Source: Bdellovibrionales bacterium
Lineage (GTDB): Bacteria > Bdellovibrionota > Bdellovibrionia > Bdellovibrionales > UBA1609
Assembly: GCA_027459485.1 (NCBI GenBank)
Contig: DAIDIG010000009.1
Coordinates: 1 to 64,000, forward strand
Reading direction: 5' to 3'
Length of the DNA: 64,000 nucleotides
The notes beneath the pieces were generated by a model. The model saw only the letters and a list, made by a program, of their open reading frames with translations, was not told the origin of the DNA and searched no databases. A program made the position numbers and the translations under genes. Position 1 is the first letter of the stretch. The number at the start of each line of letters is the position of its first letter. Shown in pieces: positions 7,962 through 16,506 of the stretch.

Positions 7962-8447
7962 ATGAAGACATCAGTACGCTCACTTTTAGGAGCGCTTATT
8001 TGCATTTCGTTCGTGGGCGGTTTGGCGCTCGCCCAGGACAATGCGGCCACTCCGGCCAGCCCTAGCGCGGCGGGCAATGCTGCTCCCGCAAATTCTGCGA
8101 TGCCGTCGGATATGGCTAAAGACACCGCCGACATTCATCACGATCGCAAGGATATGAAAAAAGACGCCGAACAATTGAAAAGCGATATGAAAGCCGAGCA
8201 CGAAGCTATGAAAAATGTGATGGCGGCTAGAAAGCAGCTTCGCGCCGATGTGAAAAATCACGCTGGCGCCGCTCAGATTGCGTCTGACAAACAGAATCTC
8301 AAATCGGCTGTTCAAACTTTTAAACAGGCCAAACAACAAGTAAAGAAAGACCGCAAAGACCGTCGCCACGATCGCCGTGATATGCGCCGTGACCGTCGCG
8401 ATCGCCGTCATGACTGGCACCAAGCGCATCGTGAACATCACGGCTGA
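7962..8447 (+). CDS. secreted, highly charged coiled-coil protein
   Basis: A clear signal peptide (cut near LALAQDNA) is followed by an Ala/Pro linker, a helical coiled-coil-like region of Asp/Lys/Glu heptads, and a C-terminal tail of repeated arginine/aspartate/histidine units of the type DRRDRRHD. No enzyme motif is seen. Such periplasmic proteins are often stress or metal/acid-buffering proteins, but no family is recognised with certainty. A GGAAGGA-like ribosome-binding site precedes the start. The strong bias makes an antisense open frame, which is not a gene. Confidence 0.75.
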   Translation: MKTSVRSLLGALICISFVGGLALAQDNAATPASPSAAGNAAPANSAMPSDMAKDTADIHHDRKDMKKDAEQLKSDMKAEHEAMKNVMAARKQLRADVKNHAGAAQIASDKQNLKSAVQTFKQAKQQVKKDRKDRRHDRRDMRRDRRDRRHDWHQAHREHHG

Positions 8448-8474
8448 TAATACGCTTGGTACTTTGAATTCGAA

Positions 8475-9881
8475 TTATTCTTTAATTGGGCGCCCGGTGA
8501 ATTTCATTGTGGCGTCCACATCGCCGATTGTATTCGTAAAGTGGCATTGAAACGGTCGCGCTCGTTTATAAAAATAAAAATTCGAACACGAAATCGAAAT
8601 CATGCCTGAAGGCCCGTTCGATTCTTGATACGGCTGATTTTTATCGAGCGTGGCACTGAGGCCATCCCACTTCGCATCAGTAAAAGAAAAGTCAATATCG
8701 GGGTCGGCTTCTTCGAACCATGACACTTGAACCAACTTTTCTGATTGCGGGAACAAAAGATTGTAAATTTCTTCAGACCGGCTGCGCGCTTCGTAAATGG
8801 CGGTCAAGTACATCACATAATTACCCATAAACATTCCGCTGCGTGTGAACTTACCGACTCCGCGGTATGTGCGCCGTACCATCGCACGCGGATCTGAACT
8901 ATCCGGCGGCTCTTGTGCATTCGGCGAGTTCTCTAAATCGTCCATTCGCGCGGCAATGCCCGGGTTTGCATTGGTTTTGAGCTGGCACGCAATTGCTTTG
9001 GTGCCGTCTTTCTCGTTACATTTGAGCGTAATCGAATTGGGCTCCGTGTGGGTCGAGAAGATTTGTGCCACCGGCACCGTTACTGAAATTTTACCCGAGC
9101 GCAGGTCGAAGCCGGCGCCGTTAAATGCGAGTCGTGCACCATTGCCGTAATTGAGAGTCGCAGTGACAGGTTGTACCGGAATCAAGAGATCAAAAAATTC
9201 GTCGAGAGACGGCGCCGATGAGGCCGGTTTCGTTAGCACAAGAACGACGGGTTCGTCTACGCCCTCTGAAAAGCGAGTGACACCCGCATAAGATTGCTGG
9301 GTGGCAAGCCGCTCAGTTGACAAGCGCCGCCCGCGAAGCAATGTGGGGATATCCGAACCGTGTAGAGCTAAATCAAAACTCGCGCCGTAATTCGGAAAAC
9401 TCTTTGAATAAACGCTGCCTTGAAAATGTCCGTTGGAGATCGTGCCCGACATTTCAATGACATCGGTGGTTTGCACGGTACCGATTGTTCGTTGCAACGT
9501 GTAGTCGGCCACAAACGCACCGCCGAGGTCGGATTGAAATGAACCGCCTTGAAAAGTCATAATGGCGGTTGAATTTTGCGGGCCGGTATAAGTCAAAATG
9601 ACTTGTAGATCTGGCACAGCGGTCGGGTCCGATTGATCGTTTGGAGTCGACGAACTCGTGCTTGTTTTAACTTGCGCATCTAAGGCGCCTAACGTCGTGC
9701 CGTCCAACTTCGAAATCGCAAGCCCAGTGTATTCGCCATCGGCCTGTCGCATAAGCCCGAGACTGTGTTGCAATTGCTGCCGTTTGTAGTCATCGAGGTT
9801 GTAATCGTGACCGCAGCCAAGGACCCAAAATGCGCCAACCAAAGCCGTCAATAATAAGATCGTTTGATACGGTTTTGTCAT
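8475..9881 (-). CDS. lipoprotein, last gene of the gliding-type cluster
   Basis: A 468-residue lipoprotein with signal and lipobox VLGC (Cys23). The mature part is predicted mostly beta with many Ser/Thr and no recognised domain. It begins inside the stop of the 250-aa gene (four-base ATGA overlap), so the two are translated as a pair. Together with the TolC-like gene and the 250-aa gene it forms the tail of the minus-strand cluster. A role in envelope assembly or secretion through the TolC-type channel is possible but not shown by sequence. Confidence 0.7.
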   Translation of the reverse strand: MTKPYQTILLLTALVGAFWVLGCGHDYNLDDYKRQQLQHSLGLMRQADGEYTGLAISKLDGTTLGALDAQVKTSTSSSTPNDQSDPTAVPDLQVILTYTGPQNSTAIMTFQGGSFQSDLGGAFVADYTLQRTIGTVQTTDVIEMSGTISNGHFQGSVYSKSFPNYGASFDLALHGSDIPTLLRGRRLSTERLATQQSYAGVTRFSEGVDEPVVLVLTKPASSAPSLDEFFDLLIPVQPVTATLNYGNGARLAFNGAGFDLRSGKISVTVPVAQIFSTHTEPNSITLKCNEKDGTKAIACQLKTNANPGIAARMDDLENSPNAQEPPDSSDPRAMVRRTYRGVGKFTRSGMFMGNYVMYLTAIYEARSRSEEIYNLLFPQSEKLVQVSWFEEADPDIDFSFTDAKWDGLSATLDKNQPYQESNGPSGMISISCSNFYFYKRARPFQCHFTNTIGDVDATMKFTGRPIKE

Positions 9882-10630
9882 AGCTCAGACCTCACTCCCA
9901 AATAAGCCGCCGTTGCGGCTAAAGTTTTGTCGTTAAAAGCTTCGTCGTGCTCAACCCCGGTCTCGATCGACAGCGATTGAATGCCGAAGCTAGGTGTCGA
10001 TAATACTCTCAGTGAAATCCCGGCGGTGCCTTCGTAGAGAAACGGCGTTTTGCTGATACCGTCTGAAAAGGCCGACGTCGAAGCGGATTCCCAAGACGGC
10101 AATAGGGCTACGCTCGCGATCGGTCGAATATGATAGTAGTCGCGTTCTGTGCTGAGTTCGGCGCCAGCGCGAAGCGAATAAAAGTTGAGATGCTCCGTCA
10201 CCGACATGGAGCTTTGATTGAGCGAGAGCTCACCGCCGCGCTCAAGTTGTTCGTAGCTCACCCCGAATTTAGGGCGCAGACGAAAAGAGCCAATGCGCAT
10301 ACCGTCAGTTAAAAGATTGACCGAAATTTGCGGTACGCTTGCCGAATTATAATTTGTCGTATTTTGCAGATACGAAGGATTGGCGTAGCCGGTCGGCACC
10401 CAGTTCGCCGCATCGGTTTCGATAATATAATGATGAATCGGAACTAAATTGCCGTCGGCATGAAAAGTCAGGGTCGATTGGGGCACTTGCACGTTGATCA
10501 TCGAATCGCTGGCGTCAGTGGGTGTGGGTGACTCATATTTGCCCAGTGCCATTGAATCGATCTGTGATGTCGTGTAGGTCTTTGCTAGACCGGCCGTGCT
10601 CGCGAGTAGCAGGATCGCTACGTATTTCAT
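9878..10630 (-). CDS. exported beta-rich protein, hypothetical
   Basis: A 250-residue product with a signal peptide (MKYVAILLLASTAGLA, cut near AKTY). The later half alternates hydrophobic and polar residues (FRLRPKFGVSYEQ, HLNFYSLRAGAELS, GTAGISLRVLS) and ends in a short strand (YLGVRSEL), as outer-membrane beta-barrel strands do. It overlaps the TolC-like gene upstream and the lipoprotein gene downstream by four bases each. A small outer-membrane barrel is the best guess; the family is not recognised. Confidence 0.65.
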   Translation of the reverse strand: MKYVAILLLASTAGLAKTYTTSQIDSMALGKYESPTPTDASDSMINVQVPQSTLTFHADGNLVPIHHYIIETDAANWVPTGYANPSYLQNTTNYNSASVPQISVNLLTDGMRIGSFRLRPKFGVSYEQLERGGELSLNQSSMSVTEHLNFYSLRAGAELSTERDYYHIRPIASVALLPSWESASTSAFSDGISKTPFLYEGTAGISLRVLSTPSFGIQSLSIETGVEHDEAFNDKTLAATAAYLGVRSEL

Positions 10631-11970
10631 TTGTTCACCTCTTCAATAAGATCAATTAAATCCATTTCGGGTTGGCCGCACGCGATGTAATATTTCGAGA
10701 GCGCAACAAGATAATTGTATTTGTAAGTGTTCAATGCGGATTCTGCTTGCATATACGAACTCTGCACTTGCAAAAACTGTAGAATGTCGATCGTGGCATA
10801 ACGGTAATTGCGTTGAGCCTCTTGCGACGAGGCGCGACCGAGTTTCAGCGCGTCTTCTCCTGATAAAATCGAGTGCTCGGCAGATTCGAGTGTTTTGCGC
10901 GCCGACACTTGTTGAAACGTCATTTGATTTTCGGTGTTTTGGCGATCCATAGCCAGTTGGGCCTCTTGCGACGCATATTCTCGCATTTGGTAAAGCGTGG
11001 ACAGACCCGAGAACAATGGGACATTCAGTTGAACGCCGATATCCCAACCTTGCGCCTGTTGCGATAGCATATCCGATTTTTTAAACGAATAATTCGTCAG
11101 ATCTCCGGTGAACTGCAAATTGGGCAGGTTTTGCCCGAGCGTTACGTCCTTTTCGTATTCAATCTTACGTAAATTGAGCGAGTTCTCTTGCAGCTCGGGC
11201 AGTTCATAGTCGTGCTGTTTCAAGCGGGGTTGAATCATTTTATCGACGCTCGCAAGCGACGGCACTTTCAGAGAATCTCTCATTTTAAATTGGGTTAAAT
11301 CATGGGTGCCGAGAAGATTCGCGAGTTGCGCCACCGCCACTTCATATTGGCTGGTGGCGTCTGAAATTTGTGAGTCGAGCAAGGCGACTTGCGTTTTCGT
11401 TTGAAGCGCATCCAAGATTTGATTGCGGCCAATTCGGGCGCGGTGGGCCGTCATACTGAAAGATTTCTTCAAGACTTTAAATTCATCTTCAAGAATTTGT
11501 TTGTTTCTTTCGGTGACGACGACATTGAAATACGCGTCGATCAATTGATCGAGAAGGTCGCGGCGAGTGATTTCAACGTCGAGTTCGCTCAACTTTCTGT
11601 CGAGTTTAGCTGCCCGAATAGCCGAGACGCTGCCGAATGCGAACAGTGGTTGTGCTAAATTTAGATCGTCTTGGTATTTATTGTAGGGCTCACCGTTAAA
11701 AAGAGCGAACGGATAAACGAGCGGGTCTTTCGCGCGCCCTTCATTCACGGTCAGTTTCACCGACGGCATTAGCTGCGAAACGGTGAGCGGGGCATGTTCG
11801 CCCATCTCGTTAACGTGTTCTTGTTTCTCATTGAGCTCGGGGTTGAGCGCGAGCGCCTTTTCGGCGGCCGCCCTTAAAGTGAGAAGCGGCCCGGCGTCAT
11901 CCGCAAAACCCGCCGCCGAAAGTAAAAAAACGAAAAAAATAATGGCTGCATTGAAAGCAGTGAACGACAC
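10627..11970 (-). CDS. TolC-family outer-membrane channel protein
   Basis: The 447-residue protein has a signal peptide and then the repeated alpha-helical hairpin of TolC-type proteins: TLRAAAEKALALNPELNEKQ near the start, LPSLQFTGDLTNYSF-like and WDIGVQLNVPLFSGL strands, and a second helical half with LLVQ-type AL.Y. segments. A GTG at 11970 is the start. TolC trimers form tunnels across the outer membrane for export by inner-membrane pumps. Its neighbours are a barrel-like protein and a lipoprotein, not a pump, so it may serve the upstream gliding-type machine or an unlinked transporter. A hairpin lies in front of the start. Confidence 0.85.
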   Translation of the reverse strand: MSFTAFNAAIIFFVFLLSAAGFADDAGPLLTLRAAAEKALALNPELNEKQEHVNEMGEHAPLTVSQLMPSVKLTVNEGRAKDPLVYPFALFNGEPYNKYQDDLNLAQPLFAFGSVSAIRAAKLDRKLSELDVEITRRDLLDQLIDAYFNVVVTERNKQILEDEFKVLKKSFSMTAHRARIGRNQILDALQTKTQVALLDSQISDATSQYEVAVAQLANLLGTHDLTQFKMRDSLKVPSLASVDKMIQPRLKQHDYELPELQENSLNLRKIEYEKDVTLGQNLPNLQFTGDLTNYSFKKSDMLSQQAQGWDIGVQLNVPLFSGLSTLYQMREYASQEAQLAMDRQNTENQMTFQQVSARKTLESAEHSILSGEDALKLGRASSQEAQRNYRYATIDILQFLQVQSSYMQAESALNTYKYNYLVALSKYYIACGQPEMDLIDLIEEVNK

Positions 11971-11980
11971 GTATTTGCGC

Positions 11981-12018
11981 CCCCCGAACTTGGCTCCTTA
12001 TATGCCAAAAATCGGGGG
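11981..12018 (-). promoter_or_regulatory. hairpin between vWA lipoprotein and TolC-like genes
   Basis: CCCCCGA (11981-11987) pairs with TCGGGGG (12012-12018) and, inside it, TTGGC with GCCAA (11990-11994 / 12004-12008). In the minus-strand transcript the GGGGG arm nearest the TolC-like GTG is also its only plausible ribosome-binding site, so the stem may block translation or partly terminate transcription. No T-run follows, which argues against a plain terminator. Confidence 0.45.
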
Positions 12019-12066
12019 AGTGAGGCAAGGTATTATCGCCCAAATTCGGGTCGAATTGTTGCAAAA

Positions 12067-13362
12067 TCAAGGAGCCGAATAATCTTTGACCCGCCCTTCA
12101 AGAATCGCCTCGGGCGGTATGGCGCTGTATAGGACCTGGAGCTTGGCTCCCGGGACCATATCCAGCTGGAATTTCGGGTCTATTATTACCGACTTGCTCG
12201 CCGGGTCATATGTATAACCTACGACACCGGGCTTATTTTCCCAAGGTATCTCTTGATTACCATAATACACGCGCAAAGTTTTGCTTGGGTCCTCGCTGAT
12301 CACGGGTACGTCTTGCAGTGGTATCTTTTGGGTAATTGTCTGCTCGCGGATCGACTTGCCCCAATCGGCGAACTTTTTGCCGAAAGACATGTTGTACAAT
12401 GAAACAATATTCGACTCGCGCTGATGAGTGCGCGGATCAAAGGGCAAATGGTTGGCTAATTGTAGAAACTTCTCAATTTTGGTCGGCGGCCCGGCATCGT
12501 CGCGCGGGCACAAATGGCCGCTTGCGAGTTTGCATTTCGGCGGGACGATCGCGGCAAAACCCCACACTTTCGACGAATCTCCGCCGGCCGATTGCTTGAG
12601 TTCATCGAAAAGCACGCTCGAACTGACAGTCGAGTCGTCGTTCGCGTCGGTGACGAAAAACACGATTTTGTAGGCGTTGTCACCGCCGAAGCGATAGCCT
12701 TGGCGATTGGTTTCGATTTGGGCGAGCTCTTGAACGCCAGCCTGACCGGTGAACTCAAGAGGCTGATCTTGAGCGCCGCCCCAGACGGCGGCAACGGGCG
12801 AGAAGGTCTCTTCATAATTGGGGCCCCCTTGAGCCAAATGTTGAATGCCGATTTTCATTGTATTCTTCAATTCGGCTTGCCAATTCGAATCGGTCGACGA
12901 AATAAAATATTTGTTCGGTATCACTTGGTCGTTCGCGTCTTTGACTTTGTGAAATTGGCCGCAGCGGTAATAAGAATTCGGGCCGAATTTTTGATGAAAG
13001 TCCGCCGTCTGATAGGTCTTACTGTCGTAAACCGAAACCACCGCGAAGTGAAAATCGACCGGGTTATTGCGCGAAAATTCATTCACGAATTGGTCGATGT
13101 TGTCGTCGACGTCTTTGATGTGAACCGCCATACTATCCGAGTTGTCTTCGACAAAAAGAAATTCCACCTTCGGCGGTTCGACGGTTTTTAAACCCGCCGA
13201 TTGGTCGATTTGTGTCGGTGATTCTTGATGAAGCTGTACGGTCGGCGGCAGCGTCATGACCCACGAGTCTTGCGGATGCGAGCAAGCCGGCAAGGCGGCC
13301 AGCGCGATGGCTGCAGTTAAGATTGCGATCGGCAATTTCGTGATGGGTTTCGTCGGAGTCAT
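12067..13362 (-). CDS. von Willebrand A-like lipoprotein of the gliding-type operon
   Basis: Read from 13362, whose ATG overlaps the upstream stop by four bases, the 431-residue protein has a lipobox LPAC (Cys27). Then comes KVEFLFVEDNSDSM, whose D-x-S-x-S at Asp73-Ser77 is the metal-ion (MIDAS) site of vWA domains. A later helix-strand pattern (AYKIVFFVTDANDDSTVSSSVLFDELK) and a conserved cysteine pair (PPKCKLASGHLC) fit a vWA domain, which binds protein partners through a metal. As an outer-membrane lipoprotein it probably acts as an adhesive or assembly partner of the machine. It is the last of ten tightly packed genes. Confidence 0.75.
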   Translation of the reverse strand: MTPTKPITKLPIAILTAAIALAALPACSHPQDSWVMTLPPTVQLHQESPTQIDQSAGLKTVEPPKVEFLFVEDNSDSMAVHIKDVDDNIDQFVNEFSRNNPVDFHFAVVSVYDSKTYQTADFHQKFGPNSYYRCGQFHKVKDANDQVIPNKYFISSTDSNWQAELKNTMKIGIQHLAQGGPNYEETFSPVAAVWGGAQDQPLEFTGQAGVQELAQIETNRQGYRFGGDNAYKIVFFVTDANDDSTVSSSVLFDELKQSAGGDSSKVWGFAAIVPPKCKLASGHLCPRDDAGPPTKIEKFLQLANHLPFDPRTHQRESNIVSLYNMSFGKKFADWGKSIREQTITQKIPLQDVPVISEDPSKTLRVYYGNQEIPWENKPGVVGYTYDPASKSVIIDPKFQLDMVPGAKLQVLYSAIPPEAILEGRVKDYSAP

Positions 13363-14252
13363 TGTTTCGCTCCTCGCCGCGCTTGATTTTGCGCGAACAA
13401 ATGAGGTGCCGGGCACGTTTTCACTCGAGCCGCGTAGTGTCCGAGCTCGTCGCTCCACACTTCGGGGTTCGGCGAATTCGAGACTGGAAAGCGCAAGACA
13501 TCTTCACTGTGAGCAATGTGGCCGAGCGCGCGACCGTCAGCCGCCTTTTCGGCAAGCGACATGCGCTGAATCACGTCGGCTTCGATAATTTCGAGATCGT
13601 GTAAGGTCGTTTTGGCTTCTGCGATGTTACGTTTCGCGGCCAAATCGCCGGTCGCGGCCCGGGCGCGCCATTCGGGCATGCGCAATTTCATGTTGCGTTT
13701 AAATTCTTGGCTGACCGTGAAAACTCCCGCAAAGTCGCAAATTTTCAGGTGGGTGAGTGAGGCCACAAAGAATGTCAATGGATGCACGCGATCTTCAAAT
13801 TGCGGCGCCAGCGCCGTTTGCAATACACCGAGCGCTTCGGCGTATTTGCCCTGGCGAGCGGTGACCTCGCCTTTTTCTTCGATCGCGTCGATCCAAAGGC
13901 GCGAGTCTTTAGGGATCGCGTCATACTCTTTGATCGCTCCGTCAAGATCGTGAAGCTGAACGAGCAGGCGCGCTTTCGTCAGACGCCGCAAATTTTGCTC
14001 CGATACGCTCATGCTCGAGGTGTTCATCGCGTCCAATATACGAAGGGCGGCAATGGTCCGGTTTTGTACGCCGAGGCGAGCGGCGAGGCGAATCTGCTCG
14101 CGTACGTTCGTGTGTTTTGTTGACTGGTGTCGAATCGCCGAAGGCCCACCCGCACGCACGGTTGGAAGAGCGGACGCCTGAAAGCCGATCACGAGAAGAA
14201 AGGCTGAGCATCCGATAATAATGGCGAGAAGCGTCCAGTCGATTCGTTTCAT
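13359..14252 (-). CDS. TPR-like periplasmic protein of the gliding-type operon
   Basis: The ATG at 14252 overlaps the preceding stop by four bases and gives MKRIDWTLLAIIIGC..., with one N-terminal membrane/signal segment. The rest is helical with tetratricopeptide-like pairs (RLLVQLHDLDGAIKEYDAIPKDS, LWIDAIEEKGEVTARQGKYAEALGVLQ). Such TPR proteins connect motor and outer-membrane parts in gliding machines of Myxococcus (GltC/GltE-type). Exact homology is not certain. Its gene ends inside the start of the vWA lipoprotein. Confidence 0.7.
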   Translation of the reverse strand: MKRIDWTLLAIIIGCSAFLLVIGFQASALPTVRAGGPSAIRHQSTKHTNVREQIRLAARLGVQNRTIAALRILDAMNTSSMSVSEQNLRRLTKARLLVQLHDLDGAIKEYDAIPKDSRLWIDAIEEKGEVTARQGKYAEALGVLQTALAPQFEDRVHPLTFFVASLTHLKICDFAGVFTVSQEFKRNMKLRMPEWRARAATGDLAAKRNIAEAKTTLHDLEIIEADVIQRMSLAEKAADGRALGHIAHSEDVLRFPVSNSPNPEVWSDELGHYAARVKTCPAPHLFAQNQARRGAKQ

Positions 14253-14995
14253 AGCAGGAACCCCATCGTCGCGGTTGTGATGATGGCGTTTTCGGCGCGT
14301 GCCGATGGGCCGAACTGGCCGAGGACTTTGTCCTGGTAACCTTGGTAACGAACTTCGATACGCGAGGCAAAATGTTGCGACCACCAGAAACCGACACCAC
14401 CGCCCGCCGTCCAAGTGGGGGAGTTGTACGGTGAAAGCCCGTTGGCTTGCGTGGCCATTTGCCCGCCGCCGCCAAGAACGTAAACGTCAAATTGCGTGAC
14501 TCCCATATCGAACAAATTCAGCTTGCCGTAAAGCGGGTAGAAGCTGACGACACCCAAAGTCGTCTCGAGCGGATAGCTAACAGAAACAGCCGTGCCCGGG
14601 CCGCCCGATTGTGTCTGTGAACTGGCATTGTTAAATACGCGCTGACCTTCTGAAGTGAGCGAATTGAAAAAACTGAAGTAGCGAACGCCCACCGACCAAT
14701 GCGGATCAATATGAAGATCCGCATTGGCCCCGAGACCTTGACTGTCGACATATGAGTCGCCGCCGGCAAGTGCTCCGTAATCAACGCCGAGTTCGAATCG
14801 CCAATTACGATCGACCGTTCGGTTCTCGACGACCTCCATATGATCGTCGGGTTGAAGCTGTTCGGCGCGACGGGTGATCGACGGACTTCCGCCCAGTCCG
14901 TTCAGTTCATTGTCGAATTCGTCGGCGTGAGCGGCTTGTGCTAAGACTGAGAAGGCAGTGAGCGCCATCACGGCTATGAGTAGTGATCGTTTCAT
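14249..14995 (-). CDS. outer-membrane beta-barrel protein, myxobacteria/Bdellovibrio type
   Basis: From the ATG at 14995 (overlapping the lipoprotein stop) the product is about 248 residues with signal peptide MKRSLLIAVMALTAFSVLA. The mature part has amphipathic strands and ends in the aromatic/hydrophobic barrel signature ENAIITTATMGFLL. An RVEVRYQ-type penultimate strand (SRIEVRYQGY) occurs in the outer-membrane barrel domain described for Myxococcus and Bdellovibrio gliding-type clusters. It would form the outer-membrane pore or anchor of the machine. Confidence 0.75.
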   Translation of the reverse strand: MKRSLLIAVMALTAFSVLAQAAHADEFDNELNGLGGSPSITRRAEQLQPDDHMEVVENRTVDRNWRFELGVDYGALAGGDSYVDSQGLGANADLHIDPHWSVGVRYFSFFNSLTSEGQRVFNNASSQTQSGGPGTAVSVSYPLETTLGVVSFYPLYGKLNLFDMGVTQFDVYVLGGGGQMATQANGLSPYNSPTWTAGGGVGFWWSQHFASRIEVRYQGYQDKVLGQFGPSARAENAIITTATMGFLL

Positions 14996-16494
14996 GACTT
15001 CGCTCCTTTGCGCGGTCTTGCCCGCATGACACGTATGGGGCTTTTTATGTTCTTCGCCGCACATGAATTCGAACTGCCGTTAACATCGATCGGCAGAGTG
15101 ATTGTACCCGTCTGTGTCGAGCGACCGAGCGATGACAGTGCGGTCAGCACCAAATTTTTGTGGAGTGGGCCTTGCACGCATTTATTTGCGTCAACTTGTA
15201 GGCTGCAAAGCTGCAGACATTCTCCGGTGTGGCAATTTACGCTTTTCGTGAGATCGACGCCCGCGTCCTTACACTCGAGATTGATAGCAACTCCATTTTC
15301 TTCGAGCTTCATCTGATTGTTGCGCACCGTGATCGGTTGACCATCGAGTTTTGCAGATTGAATTTTCAGATTGCCGCGCCCGCCGCGCGTCCCGATCATA
15401 AACAGCGCCGGCATACCTGAACTGCCGGCCGTGACTTGCACGTGCGAGGTGCCATCGATAAATGTCGGTTGCCCCGCTCGCGTATTCAACGTGACATCAA
15501 TCGCGACAGTTGGGTCGGCCGACCATTCGTGGTTGTAATTGTTGATGGCTTCAAAACTCAAACGAGCTTCGGCGAATTTGATTTCGCCGGCGTTCAACTT
15601 CCAATTCCAATATCCGTTGGCGGCGAGTTTTTTGTACATGCGATCGGCGAACTCCTGCCCTGAAAACGTCGTACGATACTGAAAGCGCGTGTAGCCATTA
15701 GCGGCGGATTGAGTGCCGACAAGAACAGGTTGAGTCGTCTCAAGTGCACCGCCACAAAGAGGATATTCGTGGTCTTGGCTCAGATCGCAGACGCCGTTGA
15801 TTCTGTGCACTGATATATTGCTAGCTTGCCCAAACGATTTCGCGAGCACGCTGAAATTAATGGTGACGTCTTGGCCGGCATTTATTTTGACAGTCTGCGG
15901 GGTTACGTCTTGTACGATCGGCGTTGTCTCATCTTTCGTAAGGGTAATATCGAGCGGCGCCTCAATCGTTTGACCGGCGAGCGCGTTTTGCAGTTTCGCG
16001 GAATTGCTGCCGGTTAAAACGAATTGCACCGGCACCTGAAATGTTTTAACAGGTTTTTCGCCGGCCGCCAAAACGTAAGGGGGTGTCCACTGCAATTGCC
16101 ATTGCCACGGCACGCTCGTTGGTTTCAGTGTCGCTCCAAGAGAGCTCACATCATTGTTGTCGAGCACCAATTTGTAATTTGCATTCGTCTGTCGGATGGG
16201 CCCGGTTATTTCGATGTTGTAGACGCCCGGTTCACCTTGTACGAAGACCATTGTACCATCTGTAGTGAATTGAACGAGTGATGTAAGGGTCTTGTATGTT
16301 TTCGGCGTTGGCGCAACTGGAGTGGTGTAATTGTAAGACGGGACCACATGATCGAGCGCCGGATTCTTTTTCTCGGCACTGGCGAGCGGGTTTTTATGCC
16401 CGCACCCCAGGAGCATTACCAGCAGCAGAAAGGCACCAGATTGTTTTATCTGTCGCCAGCGCGTTAGACTGTCATAAGTTTTAATTCGTTCCAT
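14992..16494 (-). CDS. large lipoprotein of the gliding-type operon
   Basis: A 500-residue lipoprotein: basic N-terminus, hydrophobic segment and lipobox MLLGC (Cys31). The mature region is predicted beta-rich with Ig-like stretches (VYNIEITGPI, QWQLQWTPPYV) and several cysteines near the end (CKDAGVDLTKSVNC, CLQLCSLQVDANKC) that may form disulfides. Stop and next start overlap by four bases. No named family is recognised; position suggests an outer-membrane-linked structural part. Confidence 0.7.
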   Translation of the reverse strand: MERIKTYDSLTRWRQIKQSGAFLLLVMLLGCGHKNPLASAEKKNPALDHVVPSYNYTTPVAPTPKTYKTLTSLVQFTTDGTMVFVQGEPGVYNIEITGPIRQTNANYKLVLDNNDVSSLGATLKPTSVPWQWQLQWTPPYVLAAGEKPVKTFQVPVQFVLTGSNSAKLQNALAGQTIEAPLDITLTKDETTPIVQDVTPQTVKINAGQDVTINFSVLAKSFGQASNISVHRINGVCDLSQDHEYPLCGGALETTQPVLVGTQSAANGYTRFQYRTTFSGQEFADRMYKKLAANGYWNWKLNAGEIKFAEARLSFEAINNYNHEWSADPTVAIDVTLNTRAGQPTFIDGTSHVQVTAGSSGMPALFMIGTRGGRGNLKIQSAKLDGQPITVRNNQMKLEENGVAINLECKDAGVDLTKSVNCHTGECLQLCSLQVDANKCVQGPLHKNLVLTALSSLGRSTQTGTITLPIDVNGSSNSCAAKNIKSPIRVMRARPRKGAKS

Positions 16495-16506
16495 ACAAAA
16501 TCTCCT

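Noticed and set aside
7986-8441. Long minus-strand frame opposite the basic secreted protein
   Set aside because: It arises from the arginine/aspartate codon bias of the plus-strand gene, and lacks a ribosome site.
12514-13191. Plus-strand frame of 225 codons over the vWA lipoprotein gene
   Set aside because: Mirror frame of a well-supported lipoprotein gene with overlapping neighbours.
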